A stretch of 12,083 nucleotides of DNA from RGIG1959 sp051877215 (lineage in GTDB: Bacteria > Bacillota > Clostridia > Oscillospirales > Acutalibacteraceae). Positions 5,318 through 12,083 of this stretch are shown here, piece after piece (within the stretch, counting starts at the first letter, position 1; each line of letters begins with the position of its first letter). The notes under the pieces are model-generated. The model searched no databases. It was given only the letters and a program-made list of their open reading frames with translations, and was not told the DNA's origin. A program made the position numbers and the translations under genes. The stretch spans positions 1-12,083 of the forward strand of contig JBJEIR010000116.1 of assembly GCA_051877215.1 (NCBI GenBank). Reading direction: 5' to 3'.

Positions 5318-5989
5318 ATGAAAAAAGCCGTTTTGATATCTGTTTGCTCCGCTTTGCTCATTGTCGTATTGTCCGTCTCGGTTTTGGCGGTCGGTTATTT
5401 TCAAAAATGGGATTTTTTGCCGTTCTTCAGCGAAATGAAGGCCGCCCAAAATGACAAAACCGTCGCCGCAACGGTCAACGGCGAGGAGATATACGAATCT
5501 CAAATCGACATACAGTTGGCGTTTTCGGAATTGTCCTATTCCTTAGCCGCCGAGCAAGTCGAAAATATGGGTGTTTCCGAAGAGGAAAAACAACGGCTGC
5601 TCGAGCAGCAAAAAAATTCGCAGAAAACACGGGACGAAATGTTAGAAGAGCTTGTAAAACAAACTGTCATTCTACAGGAGGCAGCGCGTCGGGGCATCAC
5701 CGTTTCGGATGAAGAAGCAGCGGCGTATGCTTCAGAGCAATATGCCCTTTTCAAGGAAGCGGCATCCGAAAACGAACAGAATGCCGCAAATGATGAATTT
5801 TTACAGATGTATATACAGGAAAACGGCTGGACGGAAGAGGACTATCTCAAGCAGGTAACCAACGTGTACAAAAAGCTGCTGATCCAAAATGCATTTTATA
5901 AAGTCCTTTCCGAAGAAGAAAAAATCGACAATGTTGACGACTATGTCAATCAGCTTGTAGCACAAGCAACCGTCCTTTATGGAAAATGA
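5318..5989 (+). CDS. Membrane-anchored SurA-N-terminal-domain protein (chaperone-like)
   Basis: A 223-aa protein. Residues 4-27 are a hydrophobic segment after MKK, with no lipobox and no clear cleavage site, so it is probably an uncleaved anchor with the rest outside. The segment VAATVNGEEIYESQID (49-64) is the opening signature of SurA/PrsA-type N-terminal domains. It is followed by a long Glu/Gln-rich helical region, a second NGWTEEDYLKQV element (about 170-181) and a C-terminal helix. No rotamase (parvulin) domain is present; PrsA proteins, at roughly 290-330 aa, carry one. It may be a holdase-type folding factor for secreted proteins. AAGGAGAG sits 7 nt before the ATG. It has its own promoters and a shared bidirectional terminator. 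Confidence 0.8.
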   Translation: MKKAVLISVCSALLIVVLSVSVLAVGYFQKWDFLPFFSEMKAAQNDKTVAATVNGEEIYESQIDIQLAFSELSYSLAAEQVENMGVSEEEKQRLLEQQKNSQKTRDEMLEELVKQTVILQEAARRGITVSDEEAAAYASEQYALFKEAASENEQNAANDEFLQMYIQENGWTEEDYLKQVTNVYKKLLIQNAFYKVLSEEEKIDNVDDYVNQLVAQATVLYGK

Positions 5990-6022
5990 TCTGAATGAAA
6001 CCGCCATTTTAATATGTATCGC

Positions 6023-6062
6023 AAAAAGCGCATCGCGGAAGTCCCTCCGCGATGCGCTTTTT
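6023..6062. terminator. Strong bidirectional terminator between convergent units
   Basis: A perfect 17-bp stem (6023-6039 with 6046-6062) has a 6-nt loop AGTCCC, with A5 and T5 at the two ends. It lies 33 nt after the SurA-like stop on the plus strand and about 70 nt after the ricT stop on the minus strand, so it can end both transcripts. Confidence 0.92.
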
Positions 6063-6133
6063 ATCTGTCTTTTGTTGAACCCAAAAGCCGATTTGTACAA
6101 TCTCTCCTTCTTGGCACTGCCGTGCAATCAGCG

Positions 6134-7000
6134 TCAGCCCTCCAGTCCCGACAGGCTTTCCTCCTCTTGCTTTTCCACCTTTACGCGGCCGTCGCGAATC
6201 ACCTTGACATCCTCCCGGCTCATGGACACGGGCGGAGAATCGGGTGCCTTATCCAGCTTCACCTTGAGCATGCCGGTCAGCAAATTGACCTCCTGCACAA
6301 CGCCGCGGCCGTCGCGGGTATTCACGATGGCCCCCTGCTTCGGGGTGGTCTTGAGCAAGTGCTCATACGCATCCTGTTCGTATTTGAGGCAGCACATCAG
6401 ACGCCCGCAGGAGCCGGATATTTTTGTCGGATTGAGCGACAAGCCCTGCTCCTTTGCCATCTTGATGGACACCGGCTGAAAATCGCCGAGGAACTGCGAG
6501 CAGCAAAACGGTCTGCCGCAAATGCCCAGTCCTCCGAGCATTTTCGCTTCATCGCGCACGCCGATCTGGCGCAGCTCGATACGGGTGCGAAATACCGACG
6601 CGAGGTCCTTCACCAGCTCGCGAAAATCCACGCGCCCGTCTGCCGTAAAATAGAACAGGATTTTAGAATTGTCGAACGCAAATTCGACATCCACCAGCTT
6701 CATATCCAACTTGTGCGCATCAATGCGCTGCTGACAGGTATTCATCGTCTGGCGCTTTTTGGCCTGATTTTCCTCCGCGCGGCGCACATCCTCCTCGCTT
6801 GCCTTGCGAAGCACGGGGCGAAGCGGCTTATTCACCGCGTCATCCTGTATGTCGCGGTTGGCAATGACGACCTCTCCGCATTCCATCCCCCGCGCGGTAT
6901 CAACCACCGCGTAGTCTCCCTTTTCAAGCCGTATATCGGCCGGATCAAAATAATAGATTTTGCCGGCGCTTTTGAATCGTATTCCGACAATCTGTGCCAT
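6134..7000 (-). CDS. ricT: RicT/YaaT, PSP1-domain iron-sulfur regulatory protein
   Basis: A 288-aa cytoplasmic protein of the PSP1/YaaT family. In Bacillus subtilis RicT joins RicA and RicF in a complex with 4Fe-4S clusters that directs RNase Y to maturation of certain operon mRNAs and affects sporulation, competence and biofilm. The N-terminal beta-rich part (1-60) opens MAQIVGIRFK. The PSP1 core (about 60-215) has KLVDVEFAFD, FYFTADGRVDFR and the cysteine motifs CGRPFCC (161-167) and CGRLMCC (198-204). Further cysteines are C41 and C89. A variable acidic tail ends the protein. GGAGAGTG precedes the ATG by about 5 nt. It lies 23 bp after holB and is the last gene of the operon. RicA and RicF are not in the window. 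Confidence 0.93.
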   Translation of the reverse strand: MAQIVGIRFKSAGKIYYFDPADIRLEKGDYAVVDTARGMECGEVVIANRDIQDDAVNKPLRPVLRKASEEDVRRAEENQAKKRQTMNTCQQRIDAHKLDMKLVDVEFAFDNSKILFYFTADGRVDFRELVKDLASVFRTRIELRQIGVRDEAKMLGGLGICGRPFCCSQFLGDFQPVSIKMAKEQGLSLNPTKISGSCGRLMCCLKYEQDAYEHLLKTTPKQGAIVNTRDGRGVVQEVNLLTGMLKVKLDKAPDSPPVSMSREDVKVIRDGRVKVEKQEEESLSGLEG

Positions 7001-7023
7001 CCTATCACTCTCCTATTTCGGTT

Positions 7024-8010
7024 TTATCGTCCCACTGCTTGGCGCAGCCGCGCGCACAAAACAGTCAAAAGCAAGGTCTGATTCATATTGCGGCGACGGG
7101 CCTGCTGCAAGCCCTCGATCACCTCTATGCAGCTGTAAAGCTGTTTTTTTGTAAGCGAAGAAGCGAGCTGCTGTGCGGTTTTTGGGGACACACTCACCGT
7201 TTGTTCCCCTCCCGCGGCGAGCACCAACGCATCCCTGAGCACCAGCCGCACGCCGCTGAGCACCGCATCGGTCAGCGGCTTGTCCCGCTCCAGCGGGGCG
7301 CAGGCGGTCAAAAGCGCCATCTCCTGCGGCGAAATAATCGCAGCGGCCACCGCGGGAACAAGCGACACTGTGCGGGCAAACACCTCGTCCTCCATGCCGG
7401 AAAGCACCGCACCGATGCAGCCGGAAAAGAGCCGTATACGGGTGAGCAGTTCCTCCTCATCCGCCTGCGGCAGCTTTTCCCGCAGGCAGGCAAGCGCCTC
7501 CTGTTCCTCCACCCCGAGCAGACTGACGCACATACAGCGCGACTGCACCGTGGGCAAAAGCTGTGCGCGGTTTTCCACCGTCAGCACAAACAGCATAAAC
7601 GACGGCGGCTCCTCCAAAATTTTCAGCAGGGCATTTTGCGCCTGCGGGTTCATACACCCCGCATCGGCAATAATCGCCACCTTATAGGCGGCCTCATTGG
7701 GCAATATCGCCGCCTGCTCGCGCAAGGCGCGAATCGTCGCCACACTGAGCGATTTCGCCGAACCGTCCCCCTGCAAAACGGTGATATCGGGATGTCCCGT
7801 CTCTGCCTTGCGGCAGGCGGCACACACCCCGCAGGGGCGTTCTCCCTCGGCGGTACATACGGCGGCCTTGGCAAACAGATGCGCCAGCAAGCGTTTTCCG
7901 CTGCCGCGCGGCCCTTCAACAATCAGCGCATGCGGCAAACGACCGCTGTCAACAGCGGCCGAAAGCAGCGCCTTTGCCTGCCCGTTTCCCGCAAATCCGT
8001 CAAACCGCAT
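7024..8010 (-). CDS. holB: DNA polymerase III delta' subunit
   Basis: A 328-aa AAA+ protein of the clamp loader that places the beta clamp on primed DNA. The start GFAGNGQAKALLSAAVDSGRLPHA is typical of HolB/DnaX. Walker A is GPRGSGKR (33-40). Four zinc-binding cysteines are C52, C60, C63 and C66. The Walker B/switch region reads IIADAGCMNPQAQNALLKILEEPP (about 113-136), with the acidic pair degenerate as expected for delta', which does not hydrolyse ATP. The SRC motif is at 157-159. The C-terminal helical domain ends near residue 325. The start has GGGGGTGA about 9-11 nt upstream. It is 43 bp downstream of darA and 23 bp upstream of ricT, matching the conserved order darA-holB-ricT except that yaaR is absent between darA and holB. 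Confidence 0.95.
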   Translation of the reverse strand: MRFDGFAGNGQAKALLSAAVDSGRLPHALIVEGPRGSGKRLLAHLFAKAAVCTAEGERPCGVCAACRKAETGHPDITVLQGDGSAKSLSVATIRALREQAAILPNEAAYKVAIIADAGCMNPQAQNALLKILEEPPSFMLFVLTVENRAQLLPTVQSRCMCVSLLGVEEQEALACLREKLPQADEEELLTRIRLFSGCIGAVLSGMEDEVFARTVSLVPAVAAAIISPQEMALLTACAPLERDKPLTDAVLSGVRLVLRDALVLAAGGEQTVSVSPKTAQQLASSLTKKQLYSCIEVIEGLQQARRRNMNQTLLLTVLCARLRQAVGR

Positions 8011-8053
8011 ACCGACCGCTCACCCCCGACAGCTTTTCACTCATGCCGACAAT

Positions 8054-8383
8054 TTACAGACGCTCAAAGCGCTCCACATCGGTCACAAAGACCGTTGCGC
8101 CGCCGACCGATACCTCAACAGGCGCCGACACCGCCATCGGGTCGTCCATAAACGCCCCCGTCATCGGCACGACCTTTTGTGTGCGCTTTTGGCTGTACTG
8201 CGCGATAATTCCGATGGCGGCATCCACCTTTTCGTCCTCCGTGCCGATCAGAAAGGTGACATTGCCCATCTGTAAAAAGCCGCCGGTCGTGGCGAGCTTG
8301 GTGACATAAAATCCGTTTTCCGTCAAGCCTTTCGAGACCAAATGACTGTCCTCTTTGTTGACAATCGCCGTAATCAGCTTCAT
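8054..8383 (-). CDS. darA: Cyclic-di-AMP receptor DarA (PII-like, YaaQ/PstA)
   Basis: A 109-aa PII-like protein that forms trimers binding c-di-AMP at subunit interfaces; its output partner is still unknown in most species. The full length fits the family (about 109 aa). The ligand-loop sequence TKLATTGGFL (28-37) and the following GNVTFLIG (40-47) are the hallmarks. The C-terminal strand (EVSVGGATVFVTDVERFERL) is also typical. GGGAGGG lies 7 nt before the ATG at 8383. In Bacillus it sits between tmk and yaaR; here its neighbours are the unrecognised lipoprotein upstream (37 bp) and holB downstream (43 bp). Confidence 0.95.
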   Translation of the reverse strand: MKLITAIVNKEDSHLVSKGLTENGFYVTKLATTGGFLQMGNVTFLIGTEDEKVDAAIGIIAQYSQKRTQKVVPMTGAFMDDPMAVSAPVEVSVGGATVFVTDVERFERL

Positions 8384-8420
8384 TTGTCAGCCCTCCCGCA
8401 ATGGTATTGTGGTATATGCC

Positions 8421-9005
8421 TTATACGCCGCTTTTGTTTGCATTATATCGGCTGTCGATCTCATCGACAACCTCCTGCGCCCAGTACGAACCGATCCCCA
8501 CCGAAGGCATCATCTGCTCCTCGTCGATGCAGTCGGTGAGATAGGCGCTCACCGTCAGCCCGTCCGAATTCGGCAGCTGCGCCAGCGAGAGGTAATGGGC
8601 AACAATATCCTGCGACAAGCCGTAAAATTCCAAATGAATGGTCATCACATACTGTGTCCCGTCATATACAACCTCACAGGTTACCGGAAGGCCGCTTAAA
8701 TACCCCTCCGTCGTATAAGAAGCGGTTTGTCCGCTGTCCTTTGCGGCGATGAATGCCATCAGTTCGCGGTTATTATGCAGTCTCATTTGCCCGCTGAGCG
8801 CGGCCGTCAGACAAAAATTGAGCGCCTCGCTGTCCCACGGATGCACCACGGCCGTCAGCGTATTTTTCGACTCTGTCGCCTGCTCCTGCTGCACGGTCTC
8901 GGTTTCCGGCGGCACATCCGCGTTGCCCTGTGCCGTCTGAGAACAGCCCGCACAACACACGGCGATCGCCGCAGCCGCCAACACCGTCATCCATTTTTGT
9001 ATCAT
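8421..9005 (-). CDS. Predicted lipoprotein of unknown function
   Basis: A 194-aa exported protein that I do not recognise. Residues 1-21 form a lipoprotein signal: MIQKW, an Ala-rich core, then CCAGC with C21 as the lipidated residue. Residues 22-50 are a polar linker rich in Glu, Gln and Thr. A globular part (about 52-190) contains HPWDSEALNFCLTAALSGQM, an alternating beta region (EGYLSGLPVTCEVVYDGTQYVMTIHLEFYG) and ends with YWAQEVVDEIDSRYN. Cysteines in the globular part could pair. ATG at 9005 is chosen over an upstream start at 9050 because AAGGAT lies 9 nt upstream, the signal peptide begins there, and the longer form overlaps the preceding gene. It sits where tmk is found in Bacillus and may be lineage-specific. 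Confidence 0.8.
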   Translation of the reverse strand: MIQKWMTVLAAAAIAVCCAGCSQTAQGNADVPPETETVQQEQATESKNTLTAVVHPWDSEALNFCLTAALSGQMRLHNNRELMAFIAAKDSGQTASYTTEGYLSGLPVTCEVVYDGTQYVMTIHLEFYGLSQDIVAHYLSLAQLPNSDGLTVSAYLTDCIDEEQMMPSVGIGSYWAQEVVDEIDSRYNANKSGV

Positions 9006-9039
9006 GTGTGATTCATCCTTTCGCCTGTCGCTTCTATTC

Positions 9040-10383
9040 CTATTCTGCAACCGCCGTCAGCCGCGTAATGCCGGCGGCGAGCAGCTTGTTTGCCATATCC
9101 TGTGTAATGATCTCCCCGCTTGCGACCGCCGCTACACCCGGCGGACAAGGGCAAACACTCTGTGCCGCCACACGCCCGGCCGCCTCTTTCGTATCAATCT
9201 CCTCAAAGGGCCTAAGCAGCGCCTCGCGCAGACTCATCGCCGCCTTTGGCAGTCGGTCGGGCATTCCCGCAGAAAAAGGCGAGACCTTTGCCGGCGGAAG
9301 CGGCTCTTGCGCAAGCGAAGTAATCGCGCTCGAAAGCGCGTCAAGCTGCGTCTGCGCGTGAAAGGGAGACAGCAGTAAAACCACATACCGGCTGTCCGCA
9401 TATTCCGGCTCACACCCCCATGCACGCAAACGCTCCGCCGCCGCAAGCGCGTCATACGGTTTGCAGTCGAGCGTCACGCGCACCGGATCGACAGCCGAAA
9501 AGCCGTCGGCCGTCTGCGGAGCAAAGCCCGCCTCTTTGACCGTCCGAAAAATCGGCTCTGCGCGCTTAGAAAGCTGTCTGAAAGCCTGCGCCCCCTCTTG
9601 TTGCCACCACGCCTGCGCGAGATCCAAAGATGCGAGCACCGGAAAAGACGGCGAGGTGGAGCCGAAAAGCGCCATTGCCCGTTTGATCTCACGGCGGGAT
9701 ACCGCGCCGAAAAGGCCGTCTGCCGCCAGATGCAAATAGGCGCCTCCCGTGAGCACCGGCAGCGTTTTATGCGCCGAATCGGCCGTCATATCCGCCCCAA
9801 GCGCCAACGGATGAAGCCCGAAGGCACCGAGGTGAGAGCCGTGGGCATTGTCGACAAGAAGCGCCGCGCTATGCTGTTTGCAAACAGCAGACAGCCTCCG
9901 AATATCCGCAAGCCGCCCGTAATAATCGGGGCTGGTGATATAGACCGTGCAAATGTCCCGCCGCTTTGACAGCGCGGCATCCACCGCCGACGGCGACAAA
10001 TCGGTCAGCCATATCACCGACAGTCCGAGCAGCGCCGCCGCATGCAACGCGCTGCGGTGGGCGTTGCGCGCCATCAAAACGGTGCGGCCGCGTCGCGCGG
10101 CAAGCGCGAGCATCGCCTGAATACACAGCGTACAGCCGCCGCCGGAAAATGCCGTCAGCCCCGCGCCAAACGCCGCGGCAGCCGCTTTTTCCGACTGCTC
10201 AATCGCGTCGCCGCCGTCATACAGGCTGCCGGTCATCGGCAGCTCCGTCAAATCCAGCTCCAAATTCAAAAGCGGATCGAGCAGCGCCGCCTGTCCCTTA
10301 TGCCCGGGCGTGTGAAAAGAAATCCGCCGCTGTGCGGTATACGCTTTGAGGGTGTCAAAAAGCGGTGTTGTCGTGCAAATCAC
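9040..10383 (-). CDS. PLP enzyme of the Orn/Lys/Arg decarboxylase family (YaaO-like)
   Basis: A 447-aa fold-type I PLP enzyme. Motifs in order: HTPGHKG (24-30), LVDNAHGSHLG (176-186, with D178 expected to hold the PLP ring nitrogen) and SAHKTLPVLTGGA (203-215, with K206 as the PLP lysine). The C-terminal domain (about 300-447) contains SPFSAGMPDRLPKAAMSLREALLRPFEEID and the short PCPPG element of the family. The glycine segment FSGGGCTLC (79-87) deviates from the usual NGST-type phosphate-binding loop. Substrate cannot be assigned between arginine, lysine and ornithine. The start is uncertain: GTG at 10383 directly abuts the only nearby purine-rich stretch (AAGGGA). The flippase gene ends 27 bp upstream, so reinitiation is likely. 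Confidence 0.88.
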   Translation of the reverse strand: MICTTTPLFDTLKAYTAQRRISFHTPGHKGQAALLDPLLNLELDLTELPMTGSLYDGGDAIEQSEKAAAAAFGAGLTAFSGGGCTLCIQAMLALAARRGRTVLMARNAHRSALHAAALLGLSVIWLTDLSPSAVDAALSKRRDICTVYITSPDYYGRLADIRRLSAVCKQHSAALLVDNAHGSHLGAFGLHPLALGADMTADSAHKTLPVLTGGAYLHLAADGLFGAVSRREIKRAMALFGSTSPSFPVLASLDLAQAWWQQEGAQAFRQLSKRAEPIFRTVKEAGFAPQTADGFSAVDPVRVTLDCKPYDALAAAERLRAWGCEPEYADSRYVVLLLSPFHAQTQLDALSSAITSLAQEPLPPAKVSPFSAGMPDRLPKAAMSLREALLRPFEEIDTKEAAGRVAAQSVCPCPPGVAAVASGEIITQDMANKLLAAGITRLTAVAE

Positions 10384-10410
10384 TCCCTTGATGACGGGGT
10401 TTGGCCGCCT

Positions 10411-11973
10411 TCAATCCTTCGGCTGTGTTGAGTCCGTTTTCTGAAACCGGCGTTTGATGCTGCCTGTTATGCGTCTGAGCGGATCGAGAATCAGCGCGCG
10501 GTCATCGGCGGTCATGCCGAAGAACCACATAAACACCGCTTCGATCAGGGCGATGATCACGCCCCACAAAACGATCTGCGAAATGGCGGTCATTTCCACA
10601 AACACGAGAATGGCAATCGCCGCCGCCAGCGGCACAAGCATCGCAAGTGCAATGCGCAAAACGGCCCTCCAAAACGCCTTGATATCCAGCCCGATCTCCT
10701 TTTGATAATACCAATTCATCAGCAGACCGTTTCCGACAAATACGGTAAAGGTGGTGCCGAGTGCGGCGCCGATCCCGCCCCACAGCATACAAAGCGGAAT
10801 GCTGAGCAGGATGTTGCCGATCGCCACCAAAAGATATACGATTGAGCGGAATTTATGCTTATTTTTGGCCTGCTGAATTTCGATGCCCAGATTTTGAATA
10901 GCGGGTACAACGGTCGGCACCATCAGCATAACCGCAATGATAAACGCCCCCTGCTCCACATATTCCTCTTTTGCATAAAACCGCATAAAACCTTCGCCGA
11001 CCGCGATAAAGCCGACGAGAATAAACGAGAGCACCATAAACTGAATCCGCCCGACGCGGATAAACAGATCGCTGATCTCCTTGTCCGGGCGGCCGCTTGC
11101 CACCAATCGGTGAACGCGCGGCGTAAACACATTGGAAAACATCGTCGCCATCGACATGAAATAAATATTCAGCTGCGCAGCCGGACTGTATACCGCAACG
11201 GATTCCGAACCGTGGAAAATGCCGAGCAGCACCTTATCCACCGACCAGTTGATCTGATCGACCACATTGCTCAAAAACACGAAAAAGGTAAAGCGCAGCA
11301 TCTGTCTGAGAAGCCCCGTGTCAAAATGGCCGAATTCGAGCGGCATATGCAGCTTTTTAAAGCAATAGAGCATATCGGCGATGCCCGTTGCAAGCGTGAG
11401 AACAATCGCAAGCACCGTCACCGCCACCGACCGAAAGCCGAGCAGCAAAAGCGGAATGGTGATGATCGGATTGAGGATCATCTTGAGCGCCGCCACAATC
11501 TTCTGAAACACATACGCCTCGTTCACGACAATGTTGGAGGTAAACACATAAATCGGAAAGGTGAGTCCCATGTTGACCGACATCAACCGCAAGAGGGTTT
11601 TTGCAAGGGCGATCTCCTCTGCGGACAGCTTCGGGAAAAACGTCGGCAAAAAGAAGGATACGCCGAAGCCGATCAGCACCGCCAGCAACCCGAGCGCCGT
11701 GTAAATCGTCAGAAACATGCCGTTAAGGCGCGCCATATTTTGCCGGTCGTTTTGCGCTTTGTAAATGGAATAATAACGGGTATAGGCACTTCCGAGCCCG
11801 AATGTCAGCACACTCAGACTGGACACGAGCGGCAGCATCAATTGATAAACGCCGTATTCCCGATCGCCGAACAAGCGGATCATAAGCGGCGTGCATAACA
11901 GCGTCAGCACCACATTGAGCCCGTAAGAAAGGTACGAAGCGACGGCGCCGAATTTTACCTGATTGATTTTCAT
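10411..11973 (-). CDS. Polysaccharide/lipid-linked oligosaccharide flippase (Wzx/MOP type)
   Basis: A 520-aa integral membrane protein with about 14 spans, belonging to the polysaccharide-export branch of the MOP exporter superfamily. The N terminus (MKINQVKFGAVASYLSYGLN then RLFGDREYGVYQL) is the characteristic opening, in which the first span is followed by the LFG..EYG.Y motif. A conserved central element, DQINWSVDKVLLGIFHGSESVAVYS (about 241-265), matches the family's DK..LG......VA.Y pattern. It probably moves undecaprenyl-linked sugars across the membrane. It is not an obvious SpoVB or MurJ from its N terminus. AGGGAGGGG lies 5 nt before the ATG. It appears to be the first gene of the operon and ends 27 bp before the PLP enzyme. 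Confidence 0.88.
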   Translation of the reverse strand: MKINQVKFGAVASYLSYGLNVVLTLLCTPLMIRLFGDREYGVYQLMLPLVSSLSVLTFGLGSAYTRYYSIYKAQNDRQNMARLNGMFLTIYTALGLLAVLIGFGVSFFLPTFFPKLSAEEIALAKTLLRLMSVNMGLTFPIYVFTSNIVVNEAYVFQKIVAALKMILNPIITIPLLLLGFRSVAVTVLAIVLTLATGIADMLYCFKKLHMPLEFGHFDTGLLRQMLRFTFFVFLSNVVDQINWSVDKVLLGIFHGSESVAVYSPAAQLNIYFMSMATMFSNVFTPRVHRLVASGRPDKEISDLFIRVGRIQFMVLSFILVGFIAVGEGFMRFYAKEEYVEQGAFIIAVMLMVPTVVPAIQNLGIEIQQAKNKHKFRSIVYLLVAIGNILLSIPLCMLWGGIGAALGTTFTVFVGNGLLMNWYYQKEIGLDIKAFWRAVLRIALAMLVPLAAAIAILVFVEMTAISQIVLWGVIIALIEAVFMWFFGMTADDRALILDPLRRITGSIKRRFQKTDSTQPKD

Positions 11974-12067
11974 GCGCGCCCCTCCCTTTTTTCCGCGTTT
12001 TGCGCCGTGTAAAAAGAGTTTTCCCTGCCTGTTCCGAAAAACAGCATTTAAAAGCCCATATAAAAAT

Positions 12068-12073
12068 ATTGTA
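12068..12073 (-). promoter_or_regulatory. Possible -10 element of the flippase-ricT operon
   Basis: On the minus strand TACAAT (12073-12068) is preceded by TGCGG, which gives an imperfect extended -10 context. The -35 would fall beyond the window edge, so this is only a candidate. The leader to the ATG at 11973 would be about 90 nt. Confidence 0.35.
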
Positions 12074-12083
12074 CCGCATTTTT

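Noticed and set aside
6014..7081. Long plus-strand ORF opposite ricT (355 aa)
   Set aside because: It is antisense to ricT, has no ribosome site, overlaps the terminator, and its His/Arg-rich translation has no recognisable domain. The same holds for plus-strand frames 6994-8151 and 10855-11898.

Overview
The window looks like a chromosomal segment of a Gram-positive Bacillota, most likely a Clostridia/Oscillospirales-type anaerobe. This rests on strong GGAGG-type ribosome binding sites, a tRNA with an encoded CCA, a tiny 2[4Fe-4S] ferredoxin, and a recognisable version of the Bacillota cluster yaaO / darA (yaaQ) / holB / ricT (yaaT). The taxon is inferred; no marker gene fixes it.

Layout. 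Positions 1-50 are the 3' end of a tRNA-Trp, followed by its terminator. Positions 89-726 hold no gene but are packed with secondary structure: nested GC-rich palindromes, a second 26-bp copy of the tRNA-Trp tail, and two arrays of short hairpins (A, 281-434; B, 496-652). Next come a minus-strand pair (HAD phosphatase, then EamA/DMT transporter, 2404-727) and a divergent plus-strand metallophosphoesterase lipoprotein (2616-4196), each with a near-consensus promoter. Positions 4197-4765 are gene-free and carry a long inverted repeat, a partial third hairpin array (C) and a further tRNA-Trp-tail-like remnant. A ferredoxin (minus, 4989-4819) with its own promoter and terminator is followed by a membrane-anchored SurA-N-like protein (plus, 5318-5989). 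The right half (11973-6134, minus) is a tightly spaced, probably single operon: Wzx/MOP-type flippase, Orn/Lys/Arg-decarboxylase-like PLP enzyme, an unrecognised lipoprotein, the c-di-AMP receptor DarA, DNA polymerase III delta' (HolB) and RicT. It ends at a strong bidirectional terminator shared with the SurA-like gene.

How the genes relate. The operon mixes replication (HolB), c-di-AMP sensing (DarA), RNA-processing regulation (RicT), PLP metabolism and envelope lipid-linked sugar export. The transporter/phosphatase pair and the metallophosphoesterase are separate divergent units with no clear shared pathway.

The most interesting content is non-coding. Arrays A and B share one base-pairing plan although most of their stem sequences differ, and array C preserves individual hairpins of A through paired substitutions with tetraloops kept. 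Each complete array also has a left strand that can pair either with a near or with a distant partner. I cannot say from sequence alone whether this is a mobile repeat, a structured RNA or both.
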